The notes under the pieces: generated by a model
What the model saw: only the letters and a program-made list of their open reading frames with translations
Database searches by the model: none
Told to the model about the DNA's origin: nothing
Assembly (NCBI RefSeq): GCF_002243515.1
Contig: NZ_CP022657.1
Location: 3,187,001-3,251,000, forward strand
Length of the DNA stretch: 64,000 nucleotides
Direction: 5' to 3'
Origin: Tumebacillus algifaecis
Lineage (GTDB): Bacteria > Bacillota > Bacilli > Tumebacillales > Tumebacillaceae
Part shown: one piece after another, positions 1 through 8,968 of the stretch
Position numbering within the stretch: the first letter of the stretch is position 1
Layout: each line of letters starts with the position of its first letter
Program-made: the position numbers and the translations under genes

Positions 1-9
1 TTCAGCCAT
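1..9 (-). CDS. Possible start of a gene running off the left edge
   Basis: On the minus strand an ATG-GCT-GAA start is preceded by AAAGGGG and AAGG, which could be a ribosome binding site. Only three codons are visible, so the product cannot be named. A TATAAT match on the minus strand around 70-75 could be its -10 element. The rest of the first 199 bases shows no gene. Confidence 0.3.
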
Positions 10-199
10 CCTTGTGAACCCCTTTCCGATCGAGCTGCAGCCCTGTGTTGCCAAGACTTTCTATAAGTCATTATAGCATTTTTTGCCCCTTCCCATACGT
101 GGCCGGGCAGATTCTGTCACGAATAGGAAGCGTGGCTTTACTACATTCTAACAAGTGGAACGAAGTGTGCTTCGATTCCTATCAAAAGGAGGTATTGCA

Positions 200-358
200 G
201 TGCAGACCACGCATTCTCGCATCGGCGACATCGTCGCAAGTTGGAACGAGGATCTGGTGGCGGCGAACCATCTCGCAGAAGAGGATTGGCTCGAGGCGGG
301 TCGTCAACGAGCAAAAGAGGCAGTACCTCTTGTCAGCATGGACGAACAAATGGCCTAA
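200..358 (+). CDS. Small hypothetical protein, 52 aa
   Basis: The GTG at 200 is chosen because AAAGGAGGT ends six bases before it; the in-frame ATG at 155 has no such site. The product is acidic and hydrophilic (SWNEDL, AEEDWLEAGR, MDEQM), with no signal peptide, membrane segment or motif I recognise. It is followed at once by a strong bidirectional terminator, which supports a real single-gene transcript. The small size leaves function open. Confidence 0.55.
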   Translation: MQTTHSRIGDIVASWNEDLVAANHLAEEDWLEAGRQRAKEAVPLVSMDEQMA

Positions 359-373
359 CGACGTCACCAATGG

Positions 374-409
374 AAAAAGACCCTGACACTAAAGTGTCAG
401 GGTCTTTTT
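374..409. terminator. Bidirectional rho-independent terminator
   Basis: A 16-bp perfect stem (AAAAGACCCTGACACT and its complement) with a very short loop is flanked by A-rich sequence on the left and T-rich sequence on the right. It can end transcription of the 52-aa gene on plus and of the typA/DUF1450 unit on minus; the stop codon of the latter gene falls inside the hairpin. Confidence 0.9.
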
Positions 410-643
410 CTCGATCAATGCCAACAACTTGACTTCAAACTCTGCCAAGTCATGGCCCGAGACGATCTCATCTTCCACAAAGGCAAATGGGCGTACCGCG
501 CACTCACCGCAGTTAGTGAGGCAGCCGTAACGAGAAACTGTCCATTCTGGATGTTCTTCCCGCAAGCGCAGAAAAAGTTCCTGAGTGAACGACATCAAGT
601 TCCCATTGCAAAAATCGACGGTTACCCGTTTATTTTCGCCCAC
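389..643 (-). CDS. DUF1450 family protein (YuzB-like), 84 aa
   Basis: The protein has the DUF1450 layout: a short start containing VDFC, then the two-cysteine core GCLTNCGECAVRPFAFVE around residues 40-57. The pattern resembles thioredoxin-fold or Fe-S-type small proteins, but no reaction is established. The GTG start at 643 has AAGGAG five bases upstream and is needed to keep the N-terminal FC. The gene overlaps the last 22 bases of typA, so the two are co-transcribed and probably translationally coupled. Confidence 0.85.
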   Translation of the reverse strand: MGENKRVTVDFCNGNLMSFTQELFLRLREEHPEWTVSRYGCLTNCGECAVRPFAFVEDEIVSGHDLAEFEVKLLALIEKKTLTL

Positions 644-2460
644 TTCTTCTCCTTGTCGAAGCGGTCACGCTCATTTTTCTTGAGATACTTCTTGCGCAGG
701 CGCACCGATTTCGGCGTTATTTCACAGTATTCATCGTCGTTCAAGTATTCAAGCGCTTCTTCCAGCGACATGATGCGCGGAACTTTCAGGCGCGTGGTGT
801 CATCTTTCGTCGCAGAACGGACGTTGGTCGCCGCTTTGGTCTTGCAAGGGTTGACCGTCAAGTCGGAGTCACGGTTGTGCTCGCCGACGATCATACCTTC
901 GTACACTTCGGTACCCGGGTGGATGAACATCACCCCACGGTCTTCCAGACCTTCGATCCCATAGGTGCTGGACGTGCCAGTTTCAGCAGCGACGAGAACG
1001 CCCATGTGGCGACCTTCGATCGAGCCTTTGGACGGCATGTAGCTGTGGAAGGAATGGTTCATGATGCCAAAGCCGCGAGTGATCGTCAAGAACTCGGTTC
1101 GGAAACCGATCAGACCGCGCGCAGGGATCAAAAACTCCAAACGCACGTTGCCATTGCCAAAGTTGATCATGTTGGTCATGTCTGCTTTGCGCAGACCGAG
1201 ACGCTCCATGACAGAGCCCATATGATCTTCCGGCACGTCGATCAGCAGATGCTCATACGGTTCGGATTTCACGCCGTCGATCTCTTTGAAGATAACCTGC
1301 GGCTTGGATACTTGCAGTTCGAATCCTTCGCGGCGCATCGTTTCGATCAGGATCGACAGGTGCAATTCCCCACGTCCAGAAACGACGAACGCATCGGGCG
1401 AATCGGTTTCATCGACGCGCATCGATACGTCAGTTTCCAATTCTTGGAACAAACGATCGCGCAGTTTACGCGAGGTGACATGCTTGCCTTCCTGACCCGC
1501 AAACGGAGAATCGTTGACGATGAACGTCATTTGCAGAGTCGGTTCGTCAATATGCAGAAGCGGCAAGGCTTCTTGATTCTGTAAGTCAGCGATCGTTTCC
1601 CCCACATTCAGTTCGCCAAGACCGGAGAAAGCGATCAGATCGCCCGCTTCCGCCTGCTCGACTTCGATGCGGTTGAGCCCTTGGAAGCCAAACAGCTTGA
1701 CGATGCGCTGGCGTTCTACTTTGCCGTCACGCTTCATAACCGCTACCTGTTCATTGACCTTAACTTTACCGCGATGAACGCGGCCGATGCCGATGCGGCC
1801 GAGGTAGTCACTGTAGTCGAGCATGTTGACCTGGAGTTGCAAGGGCGCATCCGGGTCAACAGCCGGACTCGGGATGTGCTCGATGATCGCATCATAGAGC
1901 GGTTTCATGTCTTCGCCAGGCTGTTTGTAGTCGAGCATCGCATAGCCATTGAGCGCCGATGCATAGACCACCGGGAATTCGAGTTGTTCGTCGTTCGCAT
2001 CGAGTTCGATAAACAGTTCGAGCACTTCGTCGATGACTTCTTCCGGACGCGCTGTCGGGCGGTCGATTTTGTTCATGACGACGATCGGCTTGAGGTTTTG
2101 CTCAAGCGCTTTGCGCAGGACAAACTTCGTTTGCGGCATGACGCCTTCAAACGCATCGACGACGAGCAATACGCCGTCAACCATTTTTAAGATCCGTTCC
2201 ACTTCGCCACCAAAGTCAGCATGTCCCGGGGTATCGACGATATTGATCGTGTAGTCGCCGTAGCTCACGGCGGTGTTCTTCGCGAGGATCGTGATCCCGC
2301 GTTCGCGTTCAAGATCGTTGGAGTCCATCACGCGCTCAGACACTTGTTCGTTGGCGCGGAAGATACCAGATTGTTGCAAGAGTTTGTCAACGAGGGTCGT
2401 TTTCCCATGGTCAACGTGGGCAATAATCGCAATATTTCGAAGAGCTTCTTGATGCTTCAT
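622..2460 (-). CDS. typA: Ribosome-associated GTPase TypA/BipA
   Basis: A 612-aa translational GTPase of normal family length. The P-loop AHVDHGKTT is at residues 14-22, DTPGH at 76-80 and NKID at 130-133, followed by EF-G-like domains and the BipA-specific C-terminus. The family binds the 70S ribosome and helps subunit assembly and stress or cold adaptation. AGGAGG precedes the ATG. It is followed by, and overlaps, the DUF1450 gene. Confidence 0.97.
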   Translation of the reverse strand: MKHQEALRNIAIIAHVDHGKTTLVDKLLQQSGIFRANEQVSERVMDSNDLERERGITILAKNTAVSYGDYTINIVDTPGHADFGGEVERILKMVDGVLLVVDAFEGVMPQTKFVLRKALEQNLKPIVVMNKIDRPTARPEEVIDEVLELFIELDANDEQLEFPVVYASALNGYAMLDYKQPGEDMKPLYDAIIEHIPSPAVDPDAPLQLQVNMLDYSDYLGRIGIGRVHRGKVKVNEQVAVMKRDGKVERQRIVKLFGFQGLNRIEVEQAEAGDLIAFSGLGELNVGETIADLQNQEALPLLHIDEPTLQMTFIVNDSPFAGQEGKHVTSRKLRDRLFQELETDVSMRVDETDSPDAFVVSGRGELHLSILIETMRREGFELQVSKPQVIFKEIDGVKSEPYEHLLIDVPEDHMGSVMERLGLRKADMTNMINFGNGNVRLEFLIPARGLIGFRTEFLTITRGFGIMNHSFHSYMPSKGSIEGRHMGVLVAAETGTSSTYGIEGLEDRGVMFIHPGTEVYEGMIVGEHNRDSDLTVNPCKTKAATNVRSATKDDTTRLKVPRIMSLEEALEYLNDDEYCEITPKSVRLRKKYLKKNERDRFDKEKKWAKING

Positions 2461-2562
2461 AATTTCCTCCTACCTACATTCCATAGAGACACATTTCACA
2501 TTCTGCCACAGAATTCGAATTCGTGCCACTACAAATCCACAAAGAAGAGACGACTCTGGGCA

Positions 2563-3219
2563 TTACGTAGTCTTTGCCCCAAGTCGCCTGATCAACCACA
2601 TCATGAAGAAGGAAAATAGAAACAAACAGATCACCCATGCCCAAGCAAGTCCATTCTGTCCGCTTTCCACGGCATTGTAGATACCAAGCGGCAGGGTCTG
2701 CGTGCGACCTGGAATGTTGCCTGCGACCATCAAAGTCGCACCAAATTCGCCCGTTGCTCTTACAAAACTTAACAAAAAGCCAGAGAGTAGCGCTGGCCAT
2801 GACAGTGGGAGCGTGACATGCCATAGCACCTGCCAAGAGTTGGCTCCCATCGTCGTGGCAACCGCCTCCAGCTCCTTATCGATCATCTCAAAACCTGTTT
2901 TCGCCGCTTGATACATCAGAGGAAACGAAACGATGGAGCTGGCGATCACCGCTGCATACCACGAAAACAAAATCCCGTTGTCCGGAAAAATTTGACCCAG
3001 ACCGGAACGCCCCAACACGACGAGCAGTCCGAAGCCGACCACCGTCGGGGGCATCACCATCGGGAGCAACAGGATCGACTCCAGCACCATTTTCCCATGA
3101 AACTCCCGCCGTGCCATCCACTTACCGATGAGCGTGCCAAGAATTACGGTGATCAGCGTAGCACATCCGGCGACTTTGAGTGACAGCCAAACGGGAGACC
3201 AGAACGATTCACCTATCAT
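2563..3219 (-). CDS. modB: Molybdate ABC transporter permease ModB
   Basis: The membrane permease has about five to six hydrophobic segments and the binding-protein-dependent transport signature around EAVATTMGANSWQVLWHVTLP, the cytoplasmic EAA loop that contacts the ATPase. The RATGEFGAT stretch is typical of ModB. The start at 3219 is preferred over an in-frame start at 3255 because it matches the usual N-terminus, although GAGAGG lies only three bases before it. It lies just downstream of modA. No modC ATPase gene is adjacent, so the ATPase must be encoded elsewhere. Confidence 0.9.
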   Translation of the reverse strand: MIGESFWSPVWLSLKVAGCATLITVILGTLIGKWMARREFHGKMVLESILLLPMVMPPTVVGFGLLVVLGRSGLGQIFPDNGILFSWYAAVIASSIVSFPLMYQAAKTGFEMIDKELEAVATTMGANSWQVLWHVTLPLSWPALLSGFLLSFVRATGEFGATLMVAGNIPGRTQTLPLGIYNAVESGQNGLAWAWVICLFLFSFFMMWLIRRLGAKTT

Positions 3220-3287
3220 GATCCTCTCGTCCCTTCTGCTCCAAAAGCGCTGCACGAATCATCTGTCATCGTGCGTGCGGCACCACG

Positions 3288-4064
3288 TCACTTTTTATCG
3301 AAGCCCGCTTTTTCGAGAATGGCTTGGGACTGTTCGTTAGTCAAATAGTCGAGCAGCTTTTGCGATTTCTCCTGATGTTTCGTCTGTTTGAGCACCGCTA
3401 ATGGGTAGACGATCGGAGAGTGGGAAGCTTCCGGCGCTGTGACTGCAATCTTTACTTTGTTGGAGGAAAGTGCGTCCGAACGGTAGACGATCCCCGCGTC
3501 GACATCGCCACGCTCGACATAGGTCAGCACCTGTTTGACATCTTTACCGAACACCCCTTTCGGTTGCACGACGTCCCAGACACCTTCATGAGTCAGAGCT
3601 TCTTGCGCATATTTTCCTGCTGGTACCGTCTCCGGTGTGCCCAAGCCGATTTTGTTGATGTCCGGTTTGGCCAGATCTGCCAACGAGGTGAGCGCCGACG
3701 CCTGCTTCCCTTCGCTCGGTACGATCAATACCAATCGGTTCACAGCCGCATCGCGTCTCGTTCCATCCACCAGCAGGCCCTGCTTCTCCAGCGCGTCCAT
3801 CTGCCCTTTCCCCGCCGACCAGAAGAGATCGGCCGGAGCACCTTGCTCGATCTGCTTTTGCAAAGTTCCCGAGGCGCCCAGATTGATCGTCACTGCCACG
3901 TCTTTATGCTCTTTTTCAAAATTCGCTTTGATCGTCTCAAGCGGTTCAGCTAAACTTGCAGCTGCCGAGAGGATGATCTCCTCTTTCTGCACCACAGGTT
4001 CTGCCGTTGCGCATCCCAATGCCAACAACCCTGCGATCGGTAAAAGAAGCCAGCTCTTTTTCAT
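3288..4064 (-). CDS. modA: Molybdate-binding lipoprotein ModA
   Basis: A 258-aa solute-binding protein with a lipoprotein signal (lipobox LALGC, Cys18). The ModA landmarks LSAAASLAEPL, NLGASGTLQKQIEQGAPADLF and the C-terminal AGIVYRSDAL region are present. It should capture molybdate or tungstate at the cell surface and hand it to ModB. Its ATG overlaps the stop codon of the upstream ABC-F gene by one base (TAATG), so it is probably co-transcribed and coupled to it, an unexpected pairing. Confidence 0.93.
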   Translation of the reverse strand: MKKSWLLLPIAGLLALGCATAEPVVQKEEIILSAAASLAEPLETIKANFEKEHKDVAVTINLGASGTLQKQIEQGAPADLFWSAGKGQMDALEKQGLLVDGTRRDAAVNRLVLIVPSEGKQASALTSLADLAKPDINKIGLGTPETVPAGKYAQEALTHEGVWDVVQPKGVFGKDVKQVLTYVERGDVDAGIVYRSDALSSNKVKIAVTAPEASHSPIVYPLAVLKQTKHQEKSQKLLDYLTNEQSQAILEKAGFDKK

Positions 4065-5971
4065 TACTCATCCATCTCCATCCATCTCTCCAGCGCCTCA
4101 TCTAACTCGACCTGCGCCAAATCGCGCGCTTCCAAGAGTACATTCAGCTTCGAGGAATCTGTACTATTTTCCGGGTCGAGAAGCTCGGTATCGAGGTATT
4201 TTAATTTCTCCTCGAGCTCTGCGATCATCGCTTCTAATTTGGCTTTTTGGTACGGATTTACCTTCTTTGTGGCCTCAGAAACTTCTGATCGGGTCGGTTG
4301 CTGAATTTCTACAGGTGTGTGCACCCGCTCATGCGGCTGGACATCCCTCTGCTGTTCCTTATACTCATCAAAATCGCCCAGATAACGGGTCAGCCCGCCA
4401 CCTTCCAGCGCCCAGATTTTGTCGGCGAGGCGATTGATAAAATAGCGGTCATGAGAGATGACCAAAATCGTCCCCGGAAACTCATCAAGCGCCTCTTCTA
4501 GTGCTTCGCGGGACACGATGTCGAGATGGTTGGTCGGTTCGTCGAGCAGGAGCAGATTGGGCTTTTGAAACATCAACAGCGCCAGACGCAGGCGACTCCA
4601 TTCACCGCCAGACAAGTTTTTGACCAGTCGAAACACGTCTGGGCCAAAGAATTGGAACCGCGCCAACTGGCCGCGCGCCTGCCCTTCCTCCATCCTGACC
4701 TCATCCTTAAAGTACTGCAAAACGGTCTTCTCTTCGTCTTGCGGCGCTTCCTCCTGCGCCAAGTACCCGACTTCCACGCGTGCGCCCAAGCGCACACTGC
4801 CCGCATCTGCCGTTTCGCGCCCGAGGATCATTTTAAACAGCGTGCTCTTACCCGCTCCGTTGTCACCGATCAGAAAGACTCGCTCGCCATAGGTCAGCAC
4901 ATCGCTGACCCCTTGGAACAGCAGGCGTGGCCCATACGATTTGGCTGCTTCTTCGATCACCACGACCCGTTCGCCGGAGCGGTCCTTCAACTTCCAGTGC
5001 AGGTCCATCGCCTCTTGCTCGAGCTTCGGACGCTTCAGCTTCTCCATGCGGTCGAGCGCCTTTTGGATCGAGGCGGCCTGACGGTGGAATTTCGGATTCT
5101 GCGGGTTGCGTCGTGCCCAATCGTACAAGCGCTTGATCGTTTCCTGCATCTTCTTGATCTGCTTTTGCTGCTCCTGAAAATGCGCAAATTCCAGCAGTAG
5201 CCGCTCTTCTTTCTCTTTCTGATACCCGCTGTAGTCGGTGTGGTAGGTGAACGCTTCGCCGTCCTCAATCTCGACCACTTTCGTCACCACTTTATCCAAA
5301 AAGTAGCGGTCATGCGAGATGATCACCACCGTGCCGTCATACTCGCTCAGATAGCCTTCCAGCCACTCGATCGCCTTCATGTCCAAATGGTTGGTCGGCT
5401 CGTCGAGCAACAGCAAATCGGGCTGCTCCAACAGCAAGGCGGCCAGACCGATCTTGGTTTTCTCCCCGCCAGATAGCGAGGCGAATGGTCGTTGATATTG
5501 CTCGTTTGGCACGCGCAAACCGTTGGCGACTCGTTCGATGTTCGCTTCCATCTCATAGCCGCCTTCACGCTCAAAGCGTTCGCGCAACCGATCGTACTCT
5601 GCAAGCACCGCTTGCAGTTGCGCCTCTACCTCAAACACGGCCGGGTCGGTCATCTTGACTTCCAGCTCTCCCATCTGCCGCTGACAGGCGCGCAGTTCGG
5701 TGTAACCGCGGGCGATCACTTCATACACGGTCGTCTCATCCCCGTAGTTGGGAATCTGGGCCAAACTGCCTATCTTCGTCCCTTTGCGAATGTGAATCTG
5801 TCCGCCGTCATGCTTTTGTTCGCCGCTGATCAGTTTGAACAGCGTCGTCTTCCCCTCTCCGTTGCGCCCGATCAAGCCAACGCGGTCCTTTTGCTTAATC
5901 TCGAGCGTGACGTCGGAAAGCACCAGATTCGCACCATAATATTTTTGCACGTGTTGTACGCTTACGATCAT
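4064..5971 (-). CDS. ABC-F family ATPase with C-terminal coiled coil
   Basis: A 635-aa protein with two ABC domains and no membrane segments. Both Walker A motifs are intact (GRNGEGKTT; GDNGAGKST), as are both signatures (LSGGEKTKIGL; LSGGEWSRLRL) and both LLLLDEPTNHLD Walker B motifs. A charged linker separates the domains and a coiled-coil tail ends the protein. ABC-F proteins act on the ribosome E site in translation control or antibiotic protection; which applies here cannot be told. The start at 5971 follows AGGAGG by nine bases; a longer frame would begin inside a terminator. Confidence 0.93.
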   Translation of the reverse strand: MIVSVQHVQKYYGANLVLSDVTLEIKQKDRVGLIGRNGEGKTTLFKLISGEQKHDGGQIHIRKGTKIGSLAQIPNYGDETTVYEVIARGYTELRACQRQMGELEVKMTDPAVFEVEAQLQAVLAEYDRLRERFEREGGYEMEANIERVANGLRVPNEQYQRPFASLSGGEKTKIGLAALLLEQPDLLLLDEPTNHLDMKAIEWLEGYLSEYDGTVVIISHDRYFLDKVVTKVVEIEDGEAFTYHTDYSGYQKEKEERLLLEFAHFQEQQKQIKKMQETIKRLYDWARRNPQNPKFHRQAASIQKALDRMEKLKRPKLEQEAMDLHWKLKDRSGERVVVIEEAAKSYGPRLLFQGVSDVLTYGERVFLIGDNGAGKSTLFKMILGRETADAGSVRLGARVEVGYLAQEEAPQDEEKTVLQYFKDEVRMEEGQARGQLARFQFFGPDVFRLVKNLSGGEWSRLRLALLMFQKPNLLLLDEPTNHLDIVSREALEEALDEFPGTILVISHDRYFINRLADKIWALEGGGLTRYLGDFDEYKEQQRDVQPHERVHTPVEIQQPTRSEVSEATKKVNPYQKAKLEAMIAELEEKLKYLDTELLDPENSTDSSKLNVLLEARDLAQVELDEALERWMEMDE

Positions 5972-6020
5972 TTTCGATTTCCTCCTCGGGTGAACAACTG
6001 CCCTCCCGAAAACGGTGCGC

Positions 6021-6052
6021 AAAAAGGCCGCGGGGAAATTTCCCCGCGGCCT
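6021..6052 (-). terminator. Rho-independent terminator (minus strand)
   Basis: A GC-rich perfect stem (GGCCGCGGGGAAA with its complement) is followed on the minus strand by TTTTT. It separates the small 44-aa gene upstream from the ABC-F gene downstream. Confidence 0.85.
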
Positions 6053-6083
6053 GTGCTACCATCGATCGTGGTATAGGCAGGAG

Positions 6084-6218
6084 TCATTTCTCAATTTCTT
6101 CAACATCAATTGGGTTAAATTTGGACATACTGATCCCGTAAATTGGAGCATTCCCGCATTTTCCCAGAACTGCCAATGACATCTGGGACAATTGATTGTT
6201 GACGAATTGAGTATTCAT
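6084..6218 (-). CDS. Small hypothetical peptide with a single Cys, 44 aa
   Basis: The ATG at 6218 is preceded by GGGGGTG and AGGCAGG. The product has a polar start (MNTQFVNNQLSQM), a central LGKCGNAPIYG segment and an acidic end (VEEIEK). It has no signal peptide. TTGATG and TTTATG spaced by about 17 bases upstream could be its own promoter, and the strong terminator at 6021-6052 follows. I do not recognise the family. The size and composition would suit a small regulatory or leader-type peptide, but no processing enzyme lies nearby. Confidence 0.5.
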   Translation of the reverse strand: MNTQFVNNQLSQMSLAVLGKCGNAPIYGISMSKFNPIDVEEIEK

Positions 6219-6297
6219 CCTGCCTACACCCCCTTTACATAAATAGTTGTACTCACTATACATCAACTTAGCGCCACTGGCAAGCCTGATTTTCAGA

Positions 6298-6807
6298 CTA
6301 TTGCTCCAATCTTTGCTGCTCGGGCGCGCTCGCTTGTGCCGCTTTGTTCAACTTGCGCCGAGAAAGCCACAATCCGAGCAAGCAGAGGTACAATCCCCAG
6401 TGAATCCCTTTATCGGCAATGTTGAAGATATGCGATTCACCGATCGGGTTGATAAAATCGATCACATGCTGATAAAACACGCGGTCAAACAGGTTGCCAA
6501 GCGCTCCGCCAAGCATCAGCCCCAAGCCGATCTGCAGCCACAGGTTGCGATCGTGACGACCTTTGACCATAAACCCGACCAGCGCGATCACCGCCAGTGC
6601 AGAAACGGTGATCAAAAATTCAAGATGCCCGCTGAAAATCCCGCCTGCAGCACCTGGATTATAAAAGAGTGACCACTCATACCAGCCGTCGATACCAGGC
6701 ACCTTTTCGCCAAGCGTCAAGGTGCGTTCCGCCCATACTTTAGTCACTCGGTCGAAAGCAAAGACGAAGGAAGCGGACAGCCAAAACACCAGAAGGTTCT
6801 TGTTCAT
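6298..6807 (-). CDS. lspA: Lipoprotein signal peptidase LspA
   Basis: A 169-aa polytopic membrane protein with four hydrophobic segments. It has the LspA motifs GNLFDR (104-109), VIDFI with Asp117, and FNIAD with Asp132; the last two aspartates correspond to the catalytic dyad of type II signal peptidase. It cleaves prolipoprotein signal peptides before the lipidated Cys, for instance those of ModA and the two OppA proteins in this window. It lies 30 bases downstream of the GNAT gene, probably in the same transcript. Confidence 0.95.
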   Translation of the reverse strand: MNKNLLVFWLSASFVFAFDRVTKVWAERTLTLGEKVPGIDGWYEWSLFYNPGAAGGIFSGHLEFLITVSALAVIALVGFMVKGRHDRNLWLQIGLGLMLGGALGNLFDRVFYQHVIDFINPIGESHIFNIADKGIHWGLYLCLLGLWLSRRKLNKAAQASAPEQQRLEQ

Positions 6808-6837
6808 CCTCTCGTCTCCTCTCCGTATTCGCCTCGT

Positions 6838-7275
6838 CTATGCTTGTTTGACCATGCGCACATGCCAGATACCTGCATCTAAAAACGGTTCATCTGAGAT
6901 GTTGGCATAGCCGAGTTTCTCATAAAAGGTCTCTGCGTGCGTCTGCGCTTCCAAAATAAACTTGACAAATCCCTGCTCACGCCCGATTTCTTCAAGTTTA
7001 TGCATGATGGCAGCCCCGTATCCTTTGCCCCGCCCCTCTTTCCTCACGGCGATGCGCTCCATCTTGCCCGCCCCGTCCGTGTACGGTCGAATGCGGCCCG
7101 TCGCCACCGGACGGCCAGCTTCATCATAGGCCAGCACGTGGATCGCTTCATTCTCATATTCATCCACCTCGATCTCCGACGGCACGTTTTGCTCTTGAAC
7201 GAACACGATCATTCGAATCTCCAGCGCAAGTCCGTATTGTTCTTCTGTTGTAATCTGTTCGGTGCGGATTGCCAT
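6838..7275 (-). CDS. GNAT family N-acetyltransferase (YjcF/ElaA-like)
   Basis: A 145-aa single-domain acetyltransferase. The acetyl-CoA binding motif A is visible as ERIAVRKEGRGKGYGAAIM, and the FVQEQNVPSEIEVDEYE start and EAQTHAETFYEKLGY end match the YjcF-like subgroup. The substrate is unknown. The ATG at 7275 has AGGAGG eight bases upstream, so it is preferred over the longer frame from 7320. It is followed by lspA. Confidence 0.88.
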   Translation of the reverse strand: MAIRTEQITTEEQYGLALEIRMIVFVQEQNVPSEIEVDEYENEAIHVLAYDEAGRPVATGRIRPYTDGAGKMERIAVRKEGRGKGYGAAIMHKLEEIGREQGFVKFILEAQTHAETFYEKLGYANISDEPFLDAGIWHVRMVKQA

Positions 7276-7322
7276 ATGTAGTTCCTCCTCAGGAAATGCT
7301 TGAAAATGTAGTCTTCTCATTT

Positions 7323-7357
7323 TAACAAAAAAAGAGCCCTCGCGGTAACGAGAGCTC
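7323..7357 (-). terminator. Terminator after fixX (minus strand)
   Basis: An imperfect stem AGAGC-CTCG / CGAG-GCTCT around a CGGTAA loop is followed on the minus strand by a run of seven T. It ends the fixABCX operon. Confidence 0.75.
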
Positions 7358-7365
7358 TGTGTTGC

Positions 7366-7656
7366 TCAACCAAATTTGTACGTGATGCCATGACCGCCTT
7401 TTGGGTAGACCCACTCGATGTTGTAGTCTGGGCAACCGATGCGGCACGTACCGCACTCAATGCAGTTTTCAAAAGCTACGTGCGTGGTCAAGTCTGCCCA
7501 GGAATACACGTCGGCCGGGCAGAAGTCGTTGCATTCTTTGGTCTCACATTTGACGCACACCTGTTGATCTTTGATGATCAAGTGTGAGATGTCGTCCACT
7601 TTATAGCGAATCGTATAGAGCTTTTCCTCGATCGTTGAACCTTTGTTCTCACTCAT
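7366..7656 (-). CDS. fixX: Ferredoxin-like protein FixX
   Basis: A 96-aa protein with two cysteine clusters, CVKCETKECNDFCP and CIECGTCRIGCP, of the FixX/ETF-QO ferredoxin type. It passes electrons from FixC and FixAB. The ATG at 7656 overlaps the fixC stop (ATGA), with GGAGGG upstream, so translation is coupled to fixC. It is the last gene of fixABCX. Confidence 0.95.
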   Translation of the reverse strand: MSENKGSTIEEKLYTIRYKVDDISHLIIKDQQVCVKCETKECNDFCPADVYSWADLTTHVAFENCIECGTCRIGCPDYNIEWVYPKGGHGITYKFG

Positions 7657-8954
7657 CCGTTGATCGCCCTCCATCCCTTCCAGCCCAGTTTGACAAGATC
7701 CCATGTGCCGCCGGCCGTCTGTTTGATCTGGTTGATCGCATAGCGTTGTTTTTCCGCTTTGCTCTTTCCATCGACCTTGAGCATCTCAAAAGCGGCAGCG
7801 TTGAGCGCCCGCGGGAGGTCGGAGAAGAGCAATTTGGGATCGATCTCATTGAGCAGACCGTGCAAACCTTGATATTTCTTGAGGTCTTTGCGGATAAACG
7901 AAGCGGCCACTTGGCGGTCGTACAGCGACAAGGCGGATTTTGAATAGTCGCCTTTTTCTTTCGCCCCGATGATCGCTTCACCAGCCAATCGCCCGGAGGT
8001 CATCGCGAGGTTGGTCCCTTCCCGATGGACGAAGTTGATCAGTTGCGCCGCGTCGCCGCAGACGACCCAGCCATCGCCAGACAGCTGCGGCACCGCATGC
8101 AAACCGCCTTCCGGAATCAGGTGCCCTGCATACTCCTTCGTTTCTCCACCCTGTATCAGTTTACGAATGGCCGGGTGCTTTTTGACCTCTTCGAGCAGAT
8201 GATAGGGCTTGACCCTGCTTTTTTTCAGGTCTGACACCATCACGCCGATGCCAAGCGAGATCGATTCCTTGTTGGTGTACAGAAAACCAAGACCGGTCAT
8301 GCCAAGCGATGTTTCCCCGGCAAACTCGATCGTCGCCCCTTCATCGCCTTCCAGCCCAAAACGGTCTAGAATCTTTTCTTTCGGCAAAAAAATCTGCTCT
8401 TTCACGGCCAGTGACACTTGATCGGGCGCCCACTCCTTGTGAATGCCAAGCGATTTGCCAAGCAGCGAGTTGACCCCATCGGCGATGACGACCACATCCG
8501 CATAGAGGTCGCCATCCTCGCGATCGGTGCGAACACCGACCACTTTGTTGCCTTCGCGGATCAATTCCAGCGCGACCGTTTCGTAGACGGGCAAGGCACC
8601 CGCTTCTACCGCTTTGTTGGCAAACCACTGATCAAATTTCACCCGCATCCCTGTCCAGCAGTTCGCAGGATCTTTAAATCCTTCATTTCTGTGCCCGAGC
8701 TTGGTCACCGCTTCTTGACCCATGATCCATAAGTTCTGTTCGATTATTTTGCGCTCCAGCGGCGCTTCCTTCCAGAACTCTGGCACGATGTCCTCCAACT
8801 GCTTGCGATAGATCACACCGCCAAAGACGTTTTTCGAACCGGGGAACTCCCCTCGCTCCAACAGCACGACCGACAGCCCTGCACGCGCCATCGTCAGAGC
8901 TGCGGCGGCTCCTGCCGGACCAGCGCCGACGACGACTGCATCAAATTTTTCCAT
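7653..8954 (-). CDS. fixC: Flavoprotein dehydrogenase FixC
   Basis: A 433-aa FAD-dependent protein of the ETF-quinone oxidoreductase family. The dinucleotide-binding motif VVVGAGPAGAAAA is at residues 7-19, VVIADGVNS is mid-protein and GDAAQLI binds FAD near the C-terminal half. In FixABCX complexes it holds the FAD that reduces menaquinone, while the bifurcating FAD sits in FixAB. It is the third gene of the operon, 14 bases after fixB. Confidence 0.95.
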   Translation of the reverse strand: MEKFDAVVVGAGPAGAAAALTMARAGLSVVLLERGEFPGSKNVFGGVIYRKQLEDIVPEFWKEAPLERKIIEQNLWIMGQEAVTKLGHRNEGFKDPANCWTGMRVKFDQWFANKAVEAGALPVYETVALELIREGNKVVGVRTDREDGDLYADVVVIADGVNSLLGKSLGIHKEWAPDQVSLAVKEQIFLPKEKILDRFGLEGDEGATIEFAGETSLGMTGLGFLYTNKESISLGIGVMVSDLKKSRVKPYHLLEEVKKHPAIRKLIQGGETKEYAGHLIPEGGLHAVPQLSGDGWVVCGDAAQLINFVHREGTNLAMTSGRLAGEAIIGAKEKGDYSKSALSLYDRQVAASFIRKDLKKYQGLHGLLNEIDPKLLFSDLPRALNAAAFEMLKVDGKSKAEKQRYAINQIKQTAGGTWDLVKLGWKGWRAING

Positions 8955-8968
8955 GTCCTCTTCTCCTC

